NCBI GenBank assembly: GCA_017441825.1
Contig: JAFRVD010000062.1
Location: forward strand, 24,695 to 88,694
DNA from: Lachnospiraceae bacterium
GTDB lineage: Bacteria > Bacillota > Clostridia > Lachnospirales > Lachnospiraceae
Length of the DNA: 64,000 nucleotides
Direction: 5' to 3'
The notes under the pieces are model-generated. The model made no database searches. It was not told the origin of the DNA and saw only the letters and a list, made by a program, of their open reading frames with translations. Shown piece after piece: positions 8,604 through 16,790 of this stretch. How positions within the stretch are numbered: the stretch's first letter is position 1; each line of letters begins with the position of its first letter. The position numbers were made by a program, and so were the translations under genes.

Positions 8604-9476
8604 TCATATAAACAGGTATGGCAGATAGTTCCAGACGTGATGATACACCTCTTCATATGCGTGCACAGCGTCCTCTTTTACTTCAAAGTGGAGATTCCCC
8701 TCCTTCGGGTCCTCAGAGAAATCGAAAACCTCCGGATACTTTTCTTTCATTGCGTCAAGCTGAGGCGTCAGGTTGTCACAGCCGGCATCTTTGGAGCCGG
8801 TTCCGACAAAGATCCGGAAATCGTCCTTCGTAAACCCGAGGGAACGGACTTTTTCGTAAAGAGCTTCCGCAGTTCTGTCCGGCGCAAGCCGTCCGCCCAT
8901 CGGCTGGATCTCCCAGCAGTCTCCGGACAGCGGCATAAAGACCGAAACGATATCCAGATGGGCCAGGAAATTGTACCAGGTGGTCGCTCCGCCCATCGAG
9001 AATCCACCGAAAGCCCGGTGCTTCCGGGAGTTCTGGAGACTTTCGTGAGAAAGGTCCTTCTCCGCATATGTGTGGAAACGGCCTTCAATGGCCGGGATCA
9101 GGTCTTCCGTAAATTCCTTCTGGAAATGCCGGACCTGACTGTCTTCCCAGGAAGCGTCGATGCCTTCCCGTCTGTTTTCGGACGGGATCAGGCTGTAGAA
9201 GGTCGGGAACACCGTGATGAACGGCTCCGCTCTCTTCTCAAGGAATCCCCGGTCCATCACGTTCTTGATCTGGGAGCAGTCCAGCCAGGCGTCGGGATTT
9301 CCGCCGCCGCCGTGCATCAGATACAGAATGTTGTACGGCTTTGCATCGTCGTACCCGTAGGGCAGGTAAACGTTCGCATATTTCTTCCAGGGATCGCCCT
9401 GAAGGTCCCGGGTCTCATAATCCACGCGGATCACGGTTCCCCGGTAGTCCGCGTCTCTCCAAACATGAAGATCCAT
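8604..9476 (-). CDS. Enterochelin/feruloyl-esterase-like hydrolase (PF00756)
   Basis: Second esterase of the PF00756 type, 290 residues. Seen: oxyanion-side YLMHGGGGNPDAWLD, nucleophile elbow GGFSMGG (Ser near residue 159), the IFVGTGSKD region expected to hold the acid residue, and a C-terminal HAYEEVYHHVWNYLPYLF where the catalytic His should lie. This arrangement resembles the esterase domain of xylanase Z/feruloyl esterases. Start ATG at 9476, five bases after AAAGGAG. No signal peptide. It lies between the esterase at 9582 and the second permease pair. Likely role: removing an acyl group (for example acetyl or feruloyl) from imported oligosaccharide. The acyl group is inferred, not shown. 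Confidence 0.87.
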   Translation of the reverse strand: MDLHVWRDADYRGTVIRVDYETRDLQGDPWKKYANVYLPYGYDDAKPYNILYLMHGGGGNPDAWLDCSQIKNVMDRGFLEKRAEPFITVFPTFYSLIPSENRREGIDASWEDSQVRHFQKEFTEDLIPAIEGRFHTYAEKDLSHESLQNSRKHRAFGGFSMGGATTWYNFLAHLDIVSVFMPLSGDCWEIQPMGGRLAPDRTAEALYEKVRSLGFTKDDFRIFVGTGSKDAGCDNLTPQLDAMKEKYPEVFDFSEDPKEGNLHFEVKEDAVHAYEEVYHHVWNYLPYLFI

Positions 9477-9581
9477 ACGCGCTCCTTTCAGCTGTTCTTT
9501 CTTTTCGTAAACATCCGGTCGAGGATCCCGTATTCGTTGTGACAGACCGGGATCCGCCTTACCTTTTTCCGAATCTCAATT

Positions 9582-11105
9582 CTATTCCTTGCCCCTTTTC
9601 ACACAGGAGCCGATAAACGAATAGTCATCCGGCAGAACGCTTCCGTTCAGGATATCCTTGATGAGATCTGCCATGAAGCAGGACAGTTCGGCAAAGTGAT
9701 CGGTGACGTACGTTACGCCGTTGCACCGGGAAACATGCAGGTTGAAGAAATACCGGCAGAACCATTCCGCGGAAACAAGAAGCTCCCCGTTCCTGTGCAG
9801 GGCTTCACAGTACATCTGGCGCATCGTATCATCAACGGCACAGACGATGGAGCCTCTCGCAAACTGCAGTTCACGGCCGTCTCTGAGGATCACCTCCGCT
9901 GTCAGAGTATCCGCCGATGGACGGTATTCAGCCCCGAACATTTCCGCGAGGAACTGAAGCGGCACCATGAGGTATTCGCCGCGTACGATCGTTCCCCCGT
10001 TCAGTCCGTGGTATTTGCATTTCTGCCAGAGGACCGGAGGCTGGGAAAGTCCGGTCACCCGGTTATGAAACCAGGCTTTTCCGTTTCCTTCAGTGAAGGC
10101 CGCGGCAAAAGCGTCCCCTTTTCTCGGGATCCTGCCTTCTCCCGAGATCACCCGGCCTTCCGGCGTTTTCCGGACGCCCGAGAAAAGGTAATCCCAGTAC
10201 AGGAACGCCTCATCCAGGGTCTGGCCGTGATCGCGGTTCTTAATGTCAAGGTAAACAAGATCCGCCTTTCTGCCCCTGAAGAACGCGAAGTTATCTTCTC
10301 CGACGATGCTGATCTCCGGGATCTCCCCGCACTCGTTCACGCGCATCCAGTAGGTGCGCGACATCTTGTTCACCGTAAATTCATCGTAGATCTTAGCCGG
10401 CGGCAGGCCGTTGACTTCCGGGCGGGACTGCCAGATGGCCATGGGACCGCCGTAATTCAGAATTCCGCCCTCTTCCGTGAACATCATGTCAGGCTGCGTG
10501 GGCCCTCCGGAGCCGGCAGCGCCGGCCAGCATGTCCCCGTAATACTTGCAGAACTGCTGGGTCATGACGTTGCCCATCGACATTCCCTGCATGAAGATCC
10601 TGCCGGGATCGATGCGGTAATCCTGCTGCATCTTTTCGATAAGCGCCCTGACCATATTGAGGTCGTGGTTTTCCCGGTAGTCCTTCGGGGCCAGTGCGAT
10701 CGGCAGCCCGTCCAGGTCTTCCTCGGAAAGACCGTCAAAAACGCCTTCCACGGTCCACATCCGTTCCGTGTGGGCATCGGGGAATACACAGATCAGGCCT
10801 TCACGGTCAGCAACATAGCACCAGGAAGTATAGATGCTGTGGCCCCACCCGGTCATCAGGCCGCCGTGCAGCCCTACGACAAGCGGGACTGCTGAACTTC
10901 CGTCGTATTTTTCAGGCACATAGACATACCAGCGGTCGTTAAGACCGTCCGCAAGCACGCCGGTGCACTCTATAAGGCGCTCCGGATACGGCCGCGAATT
11001 GTTGCCGTTTTCATTTACGACAATATCGCTCCCTTTGATCGATTCCGGGAGATAGTCGCGGTTCAGGTCGTCCGGTGTGCCTGGAAGAAGCTTCAGTCTG
11101 CTCAT
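9582..11105 (-). CDS. PHB-depolymerase-like esterase with C-terminal copper-amine-oxidase-N-like domain
   Basis: Paralogue of the gene at 1045 with the same two-part layout, 507 residues. Hydrolase part: GLHGGLMTGWG, nucleophile elbow GMSMGN (Ser near residue 177), NRDHGQTLDEAFLYWDY with the probable His. The C-terminal domain from about residue 345 has KCKYHGLNGGTIVRGEYLMV and LLVSAEWFCRYF, the two half-repeats of a PF07833-like fold. Start ATG at 11105 seven bases after GGAGGG. No signal peptide. It follows the polysaccharide deacetylase gene by 15 bases. The unusual fusion is kept in this copy and the one at 1045, so the extra domain probably matters for substrate binding. Confidence 0.83.
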   Translation of the reverse strand: MSRLKLLPGTPDDLNRDYLPESIKGSDIVVNENGNNSRPYPERLIECTGVLADGLNDRWYVYVPEKYDGSSAVPLVVGLHGGLMTGWGHSIYTSWCYVADREGLICVFPDAHTERMWTVEGVFDGLSEEDLDGLPIALAPKDYRENHDLNMVRALIEKMQQDYRIDPGRIFMQGMSMGNVMTQQFCKYYGDMLAGAAGSGGPTQPDMMFTEEGGILNYGGPMAIWQSRPEVNGLPPAKIYDEFTVNKMSRTYWMRVNECGEIPEISIVGEDNFAFFRGRKADLVYLDIKNRDHGQTLDEAFLYWDYLFSGVRKTPEGRVISGEGRIPRKGDAFAAAFTEGNGKAWFHNRVTGLSQPPVLWQKCKYHGLNGGTIVRGEYLMVPLQFLAEMFGAEYRPSADTLTAEVILRDGRELQFARGSIVCAVDDTMRQMYCEALHRNGELLVSAEWFCRYFFNLHVSRCNGVTYVTDHFAELSCFMADLIKDILNGSVLPDDYSFIGSCVKRGKE

Positions 11106-11120
11106 ACATGCCCTCCGGGA

Positions 11121-11978
11121 TCAGAGGTACAGCGTCTCGCCGGGCTGTACCGTATAGTTCTTCCGGTATCTTGCGAAAGTGACGGGAATTGCAGTGGGGT
11201 TATAGATCATGTTTCCGTCCGCACTGTATTCCAGTGAACGGTATGCGTTCACATAGTCCACGATCTCGATGTTCGAGGCAAACCAGATCCCCTCCCGGTG
11301 CTCATCCATGAATTTCAGGAAGGCCTCGATCTTGTCCCAGGTTCCGTCTCCCTCAAATTCATAGGAGTGTCCCCAGACGTAGAACAGTTTTTTCCGGAAA
11401 CCGAAGAAATCGTTCCTGCAGAACTCTTCCGCAAGCTCCATGAGCTTCGGGTCGTTGTGATGGGCTGTCCCCCGCCATTCCAGGAAATCCTGCGGAATGT
11501 CGAATTTGCCGGTCGTGTCCACGACGCGGGCGTAATGATATCCGGCAAGCTTCAGGATCTTTTTCACATCCTCGTTGAACGCGCCGAAGGGATATGCGTA
11601 GCCGCGCACCATCTTTCCCGTGACTTCCTCAAGCTTTTCCTTGTCTTCGATCGTTTCAAACATGAATGCCGGCGTCCCGACGTCCGTCGGACTTGCGTGG
11701 ACGGAACCGTGCCCGGCGATCTCATGCCCTTCGTAAAGGGTCCTCACTTCCTCTTCTTGAATGACGCTGATGTCCAGGTCCGTATTGGGACCGACCCCTT
11801 TTCTCTGCAGGCCAAAGATCCCCGAGTTCAGGTTGAAGGTTCCTTTGATACGGTATCTGTTCAGGAGCTCCACGAACCGGCGGTCATGGACCGTGCCGTC
11901 GTCATAACTCATCGTGAAGGCTTTCGTATAGCCCCCCGGAAATACGATCATATCGATCAGTGCCTGTGTCCGTTTCAT
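11121..11978 (-). CDS. Polysaccharide deacetylase family protein (NodB homology)
   Basis: Carbohydrate esterase family 4-like metal-dependent deacetylase, 285 residues. Motif 1 appears as TMSYDDG near residue 22-28 (catalytic base and metal Asp), motif 2 as HGSVH near 93 (the two metal-binding His), and a later AYPFGAFNED segment corresponds to motif 3. This family removes N- or O-acetyl groups from chitin-type sugars, xylan or peptidoglycan. No signal peptide is present, unlike wall-acting members, so a role on imported oligosaccharide is more likely. GAGGAG lies seven bases before the ATG at 11978. It sits 26 bases after the beta-lactamase-family gene and is followed by the esterase at 9582. 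Confidence 0.88.
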   Translation of the reverse strand: MKRTQALIDMIVFPGGYTKAFTMSYDDGTVHDRRFVELLNRYRIKGTFNLNSGIFGLQRKGVGPNTDLDISVIQEEEVRTLYEGHEIAGHGSVHASPTDVGTPAFMFETIEDKEKLEEVTGKMVRGYAYPFGAFNEDVKKILKLAGYHYARVVDTTGKFDIPQDFLEWRGTAHHNDPKLMELAEEFCRNDFFGFRKKLFYVWGHSYEFEGDGTWDKIEAFLKFMDEHREGIWFASNIEIVDYVNAYRSLEYSADGNMIYNPTAIPVTFARYRKNYTVQPGETLYL

Positions 11979-12004
11979 TTTTACTCTCCTCTTCCCGTTT
12001 TCTG

Positions 12005-13171
12005 TCAGGCCTCAAGCCCTTCGTAGACCAGGTCCCTGACAGCCGGATGGATCTCCGAATACGCCTTCATCATCCCCAGGATCTGCTGGGCATAGTATAC
12101 CGAAACGTGATTGACGGGGTCGATGAGCGCATAGGCTCCTGCCGCGCCGTCCCATCCGAATTCACCCACAGGGCTCTTCGCATAGCCTTCCTCCATGAGG
12201 ACACGGACGCCCAGGCCGTAGCCGTAGCCGAGGCGCATTCCCATCTGGAATTCCTTAACCTGGTCCGGGTTCAGCCGGTTCGTGCCGATGGCCTTCACGG
12301 ACTCTTCCCTGAGGATCCGGTTCCCCGTCGCGCCTGTACCGCCGCAGGCCAGGGCATCCAGCAGCTTGCTGTATTCATCGACGGTCGTCAGAATGCCTGC
12401 ACCGCCGCTCTCGTATTTTTCGGAAAGCCGGAAGGTGTTGCCCTCCTGCCGTTTCATTTCCCCGGTCCTGAAGTCCATCGCGTACTGCGCTACGATACGG
12501 CCGGCTTCGTTCTCCGGGACCTGGTACCAGATCTCTTTCATATCGAGCGGATCGAAGATATTCTTCCGCATATATTCCCCGAAAGTGATGCCGCTCACCA
12601 CTTCGACGACCGCCGCGAGCACGTCGTGGGCAAGGGAGTAGGCGTAATGGGTCCCCGGGTTATAGAGAAGCGGATTCTCGGCAATGGCGCGTACCAGTTC
12701 GCGGGTGCTCGCCTCACTTCCGACCTCTTCCCGGACTTTCCTGATGGAAGGCGACATCGTATCATAGGAAAGCCCTGCCGTCATGGACATGAGGTTCCAG
12801 ATCAGCATCGGACGGTCCGCGCGGCAGGTCGCCGTTTCGCGGGTGGGCATCTTGATCGGGAACCCGAACTTGAAACCGGGATCGTAATACATCTCGGAAA
12901 ACTCGGGCAGATACTTCGTGACCGGGTCGTCAAGACCGATCTTCCCCTGCTCGACGAGCTGCATGACAGCAGTCATGGTCGCGATCTTGGATGCCGAATA
13001 AATATCGTAAAGGTCTTTGTCCGATACCGGGACGGTCCCTTCATAGTCGCTGAAGCCGGTCATGTGGCGGTAGAGGGTCTTATGGTCCTTCACCACCTTG
13101 ATGTCCGTTCCGGGAACGCCGTACTGCTCCTTCAAGGAGTCCAGATACGCAGTCAGTTTATCAAAATTCAT
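12005..13171 (-). CDS. Serine hydrolase of the beta-lactamase family (family VIII esterase type)
   Basis: 388 residues with the class C beta-lactamase/EstB fold (PF00144). The SxxK motif is SASK near residue 60. The tyrosine motif lies in THYAYSLAHDVLAAVVE, a form typical of family VIII esterases rather than true beta-lactamases, and GAYALIDPVNHVSVYYAQQ is the usual C-terminal strand region. No signal peptide, so an antibiotic-resistance role is unlikely. AGGAG lies six bases before the ATG at 13171. It directly follows the first permease pair in the same operon. It probably hydrolyses an ester on the imported compound. Substrate unknown. Confidence 0.85.
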   Translation of the reverse strand: MNFDKLTAYLDSLKEQYGVPGTDIKVVKDHKTLYRHMTGFSDYEGTVPVSDKDLYDIYSASKIATMTAVMQLVEQGKIGLDDPVTKYLPEFSEMYYDPGFKFGFPIKMPTRETATCRADRPMLIWNLMSMTAGLSYDTMSPSIRKVREEVGSEASTRELVRAIAENPLLYNPGTHYAYSLAHDVLAAVVEVVSGITFGEYMRKNIFDPLDMKEIWYQVPENEAGRIVAQYAMDFRTGEMKRQEGNTFRLSEKYESGGAGILTTVDEYSKLLDALACGGTGATGNRILREESVKAIGTNRLNPDQVKEFQMGMRLGYGYGLGVRVLMEEGYAKSPVGEFGWDGAAGAYALIDPVNHVSVYYAQQILGMMKAYSEIHPAVRDLVYEGLEA

Positions 13172-13197
13172 TTTAATCTCCTGTCAGTTATTTTCGA

Positions 13198-14085
13198 TCA
13201 TCCTTTGACGCCGCCGATCACGATGCCGCGGACGAATGCTTTCTGAATAAACGGATAGATGATCAGGATCGGGATCAGCGCGACACAGGCGATGGCCATG
13301 CGGATACCCGAACTCGGAACTTCCATCTCGAGAACGATGCCGGTCTGCGCGGCCTCCGATTTCAGGAATTCGGCGTTTTTCAGCATCGTATTGAGAACGG
13401 TCTGGATCGTGAAGAGATCCGTACGCCGGACAAGGTAATAGAGGCCGTTGGTCCAGTTGTTCCAGTAAGCGAGACCCGACATCAGACCGATGGTCGCGAT
13501 GATCGGCTTCGAAAGCGGGACGACCACGAACAGCAGCGTCTTCATCTCGTGCGCGCCGTCGATCCTCGCGGATTCGATGATCTCTTCCGGAACGTTTGTC
13601 GTTATGAAGGTCCTCGTCAGGATGACGTTGAACGGGCTCAGGAGAAGTCCCGGAACGATGAGCGCCCAGATCGTGTCCCGGATGTGGAACGTCTGCGTCC
13701 ACATGATATAGGTCGGGACCAGTCCGCCGTTGAAGATCATCGTAAAGAACAGATAGAACGCCAGCACGTTCCTGCCCCACATCTGCTTGCGTGAAAGCGC
13801 GTACGCAAACATGACCGTGATGACCAGGTTGGTGACTGTTCCCACCGAGGTGACGATGATGGTCATGAGGTAGGAATGAAGCACCGTGTTGCCGGACCTG
13901 AAGATATAGGTGTATGCGTCAAAGCTGATCTTTCTCGGGATCAGGCCGTAGCCGTACTGGATCAGGGTCTTCTCTTCCGTGATGGAGGACATGAGGAGGA
14001 TCAGAAGCGGAATGACGCACATGGCACTTAAGAGGATCAGTACCAGGTTCATAATGACTTTTGCAGCTTTATTATTCGAAACCAT
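13198..14085 (-). CDS. Carbohydrate ABC transporter permease, MalG/LplC type (first set)
   Basis: Permease subunit of the first importer, 295 residues with six hydrophobic helices. The EAA loop is EIIESARIDGAHEMKTLLFVVV and the C-terminus FIQKAFVRGIVIGGVKG matches the second-set permease at 6741. GAGGAGG is five bases before the ATG at 14085. It follows its partner gene by 10 bases. With the binding protein at 15138 and the permease at 14096 it makes a complete membrane and binding part of a LplABC-type system; the ATPase must come from elsewhere in the genome. Confidence 0.9.
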   Translation of the reverse strand: MVSNNKAAKVIMNLVLILLSAMCVIPLLILLMSSITEEKTLIQYGYGLIPRKISFDAYTYIFRSGNTVLHSYLMTIIVTSVGTVTNLVITVMFAYALSRKQMWGRNVLAFYLFFTMIFNGGLVPTYIMWTQTFHIRDTIWALIVPGLLLSPFNVILTRTFITTNVPEEIIESARIDGAHEMKTLLFVVVPLSKPIIATIGLMSGLAYWNNWTNGLYYLVRRTDLFTIQTVLNTMLKNAEFLKSEAAQTGIVLEMEVPSSGIRMAIACVALIPILIIYPFIQKAFVRGIVIGGVKG

Positions 14086-14095
14086 ATATACCTCC

Positions 14096-15019
14096 TCAGA
14101 ACAGTGCCAGATCTTTCTCGAGCCTTCTGGTCAGGGCATTTGCCGAAAGGACCATGATAAAGCCGAGGATGGACTGGAGGAAACCTGCGGCTGAAGATCT
14201 GCCCGGGTCGAACAGCTCCACGAGTCCGCGGTACACGTAAGTGTCGATGGTATTAGTCACGTCCTGCAACAGGCCGCTGTTCATCGGTACCTGGTAGAAA
14301 AGGCCGAAGTCTGAATGGAACATGCCGCCGATCGCAAGGAGCGACAGCGTGATAATAGTCGGTTTCAGGCACGGCAGCGTGATATGCCGGATCTGTTTCC
14401 AGCCGGTGGCACCGTCCACGGCAGCCGCTTCGTAAAGGCTCTTGTCGATGCCCATGATGGTCGCGAAATAGACGATCGAGGTATATCCGAAGCCTTTCCA
14501 GGTATTGACAAGGACCAGGATGAACGGCCAGTATTTGGGCGTCGAATACCAGGAGATCTTATTGAGCCCGATGCTCTCACGGAATTTGTTCAGGATACCG
14601 GATTCGGTTCCGAGGAACGCGAAGACCAGGTAGCTGACCATGACGATCGAAAGAAGGTACGGGATCAGGATACAGGTCTGATATGTCTGCTGAAGGAATT
14701 TCTGTGTGATCTCGCTGAGAAGGATCGCCACCGTTACCGATACTATAAGGCCGACGGTGATAAAGATGATATTATATCCGACGGTGTTTCTGACGATCAG
14801 CCACGCATCCCTGGTTTTAAAGAGATAGGAGAAATTGTTCAGACCGTTCCACGGACTTTTCAGGATCCCGAGACTGTAGTCGATCTTTTTGAAGGCGATC
14901 ACGAGTCCGAACATCGGCAGATAGTTGTTGATAAAGAGATACACTACCGCCGGAAGAGACATGAGATAAAACGGAATGCTTTTCTTGATCTTTCGTTTGA
15001 TTTGGCTTTTTTTATTCAT
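14096..15019 (-). CDS. Carbohydrate ABC transporter permease, MalF/LplB type (first set)
   Basis: 307-residue permease with the LplB-type start NNYLPMFGLVIAFKKIDYS and EAA loop YEAAAVDGATGWKQIRHITL. The start is taken as the ATG at 15019 after AAGGGAAAGGGT, which gives a basic cytoplasmic N-terminus (MNKKSQIKRKIKKS) as in the homologue at 7642. The frame stays open upstream to 15109, but that part would run through a stem-loop in the gap after the binding-protein gene. Forms an importer with the genes at 13198 and 15138. Confidence 0.9.
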   Translation of the reverse strand: MNKKSQIKRKIKKSIPFYLMSLPAVVYLFINNYLPMFGLVIAFKKIDYSLGILKSPWNGLNNFSYLFKTRDAWLIVRNTVGYNIIFITVGLIVSVTVAILLSEITQKFLQQTYQTCILIPYLLSIVMVSYLVFAFLGTESGILNKFRESIGLNKISWYSTPKYWPFILVLVNTWKGFGYTSIVYFATIMGIDKSLYEAAAVDGATGWKQIRHITLPCLKPTIITLSLLAIGGMFHSDFGLFYQVPMNSGLLQDVTNTIDTYVYRGLVELFDPGRSSAAGFLQSILGFIMVLSANALTRRLEKDLALF

Positions 15020-15055
15020 ACCCTTTCCCTTAAGATCAGTAGTTAGATAAACACA

Positions 15056-15077
15056 GCCCGAAAGGCTCTTTTCGGGC
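15056..15077 (-). other. Stem-loop after first binding-protein gene
   Basis: Inverted repeat with 8-bp arms (15056-15063 and 15070-15077) and a 6-base loop, in the 118-base gap between the sugar-binding protein gene and its permease. No T run follows on the minus strand, so it is more likely an mRNA-processing or stabilising hairpin than a terminator. The second binding-protein gene is also followed by a hairpin (5063-5093). Confidence 0.6.
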
Positions 15078-15137
15078 GAAGCCGCCGTAAACGGAGCCTT
15101 CCGGGCCATTATTAGACTGTATCAGCAGCCGTCTGCA

Positions 15138-16658
15138 TTACTGCAGAGCCAGCCACTCTTCGAACTGCTTCTTGCACTCTTCGACGATCTTGTCGACGCC
15201 GGCAGCCGTCAGCTCGTTCCGGAACTGTTCGATAGTTGCCGGATAATCCGTCACTGCACCGACATAGAACGGTACAAGGTACTTGTTGCAGACGTTGTCG
15301 CATGCGGAGATCTCATCCGCTACCGGTTCCGGATCAAAGACGAAACCGAACGCCTTGGAGGGCTTTGCAGCCTTGTTGGCAGCTACGAAGTAGTCCCAGT
15401 ATCCGGGTTCAGACGGATAGCAAAGGGTCAGGTTCATGTTTGCCCAGGACATTCCGGACCAGCCGCTTTCAGCTCTGGATGCAACACCTTCCGGAAGAGC
15501 GGTCGTGCCTTCTTCGGTCAGGACGTAGTTGACGCCTTCGATACCGTTGATAAGAAGATTCTCGATATCGGAGTTGGATGCCATAAGACCGATGTACTGA
15601 AGCGAAAGCTCCGGATACTTGGTCGTGCTGCTGACTGCGAAGTAGTTGACCGGGTTCTCCAGCGGTCCGCCCGGCATGTTGATACCGATGGACTTACGGC
15701 CCATGTTGGTGTAGACGTTTGCGTCAAGCGCTGCGTCGATGTTCTGGTTGAACATGCCGTACGCCTTGTTCGCAAGGTAGTAGTCCGCCTTGGACTCGGA
15801 GTTCGAAAGCGCATCTGGCATGTAAGCGTTCAGCTCGTGAGACCAGATGTCGAACAGGCCCATCAGGTGCTCGAACTGCTCGGAGAAGTAGTAGCTGACC
15901 ACTTCATCGGACTGGCCGTAATCCATGAGGCAGGCATAGCCGCAGCCGTCGATCGGGACGTTCTCGCGGGTGACCATGTTGGAGGATGCGTTGTAGGTGT
16001 TCTGCGTAGCGATGAGCGGGGTATCCGGATCCACTTCACGGATCTTTCTGAAGATCTCGGTCAGGCCGTCCAGGTCTGTGCTGTAGCCGTCTTCCACGCC
16101 GATCTTCTCAGCGATCTCAGCATCCATATCGAACACGGGGGTCGTAGCAAAGCCGAGGAACAGCGGAATACCGTACTGCTTGCCGTTGACCTTGCCTGCG
16201 CTGACATAATCCCAGATGATCGTGTCCTTAAGCGCAGCGCCGTACTCTTCCATGTAATCATCAAGGCAGAGCGCCTGGCCGTTCTTGACGACACCCGTCA
16301 GAGTGGACCACATGACGATGGGGTAAACGTCGAGAGAATCCTCGCCGCCGGAAAGCAGCAGGTTCATCTTATCGTACATGTTGCCCATTTCAACAGGGAC
16401 AAGCTCGATGTTGCAGCCGAGCTCTTTTCTTGTGATCTCGCTGATCTTTTCTTCAACAAGCGCAAGGTCTCTCGGGGTGGAGCCGCAGAGATGAGCGCAT
16501 TTCAGTGTGGGAAGATCTGCTTCAGCGGTATCCGAAGGAGCAGCTTCTTCCGTCTTGCCGGTGTCGCCGCCCTGCGGGGTAGACGCAGGAACCGTACAGC
16601 CGGCCAGTGTTCCAAGCAGCATGACCATTGCTGCCAGAATTGCCAATAGTTTTTTCAT
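15138..16658 (-). CDS. ABC sugar transporter substrate-binding lipoprotein (LplA-like), first set
   Basis: First gene of the esterase/ABC operon. Signal peptide MKKLLAILAAMVMLLGTLAGC with lipobox LAGC, then a Thr/Glu/Ala-rich linker and a solute-binding fold, 506 residues in all. The C-terminus LTAAGVDKIVEECKKQFEEW resembles that of the second binding protein (5118) and of DUF3502/LplA proteins. The ATG at 16658 is seven bases after AAAGGAG; a GTG two codons earlier is a poorer start. A TATAAT box at 16694-16699 lies just upstream. Together with the permeases at 14096 and 13198 it should import a complex oligosaccharide or glycoside. Ligand unknown. Confidence 0.9.
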   Translation of the reverse strand: MKKLLAILAAMVMLLGTLAGCTVPASTPQGGDTGKTEEAAPSDTAEADLPTLKCAHLCGSTPRDLALVEEKISEITRKELGCNIELVPVEMGNMYDKMNLLLSGGEDSLDVYPIVMWSTLTGVVKNGQALCLDDYMEEYGAALKDTIIWDYVSAGKVNGKQYGIPLFLGFATTPVFDMDAEIAEKIGVEDGYSTDLDGLTEIFRKIREVDPDTPLIATQNTYNASSNMVTRENVPIDGCGYACLMDYGQSDEVVSYYFSEQFEHLMGLFDIWSHELNAYMPDALSNSESKADYYLANKAYGMFNQNIDAALDANVYTNMGRKSIGINMPGGPLENPVNYFAVSSTTKYPELSLQYIGLMASNSDIENLLINGIEGVNYVLTEEGTTALPEGVASRAESGWSGMSWANMNLTLCYPSEPGYWDYFVAANKAAKPSKAFGFVFDPEPVADEISACDNVCNKYLVPFYVGAVTDYPATIEQFRNELTAAGVDKIVEECKKQFEEWLALQ

Positions 16659-16693
16659 ACTCACTCTCCTTTTCGGGATTTATAGATGGTATC

Positions 16694-16699
16694 ATTATA
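16694..16699 (-). promoter_or_regulatory. Likely -10 box of the esterase/ABC operon
   Basis: Minus-strand TATAAT, 36 bases upstream of the ATG of the first binding-protein gene. No good -35 (TTGACA) is found 16-18 bases further up, because that space is taken by the terminator hairpin of the previous operon. This suggests weak basal activity or need for an activator. No clear catabolite-repression site was recognised. Confidence 0.55.
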
Positions 16700-16737
16700 A
16701 CAAAAGGACGGAAAAACCACTTTCGTTTTTCCGTCCT
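16697..16737 (-). terminator. Rho-independent terminator of the upstream moxR-to-SGNH operon
   Basis: Perfect 13-bp stem (arms 16705-16717 and 16725-16737) with a 7-base loop, followed on the minus strand by TTTTGTTATAAT. It ends transcription of the genes 16791-25659 and abuts the promoter of the next operon. Confidence 0.85.
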
Positions 16738-16790
16738 GTAGTTTAGATTTTATACGGTCTCTGTTCAATCTGATCCGGATACTTCCGCGG

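Noticed and set aside
12005-13171. Beta-lactamase (antibiotic resistance gene)
   Set aside because: No signal peptide, esterase-type tyrosine motif, and placement inside a sugar/esterase operon argue for an esterase.
11960-13246. 428-codon open frame on the plus strand
   Set aside because: Antisense to the beta-lactamase-family gene and neighbouring genes; no recognisable motifs.
13184-13780. 198-codon minus-strand frame
   Set aside because: Out-of-frame shadow of the permease gene at 13198, with highly biased Arg/Asp/His composition.
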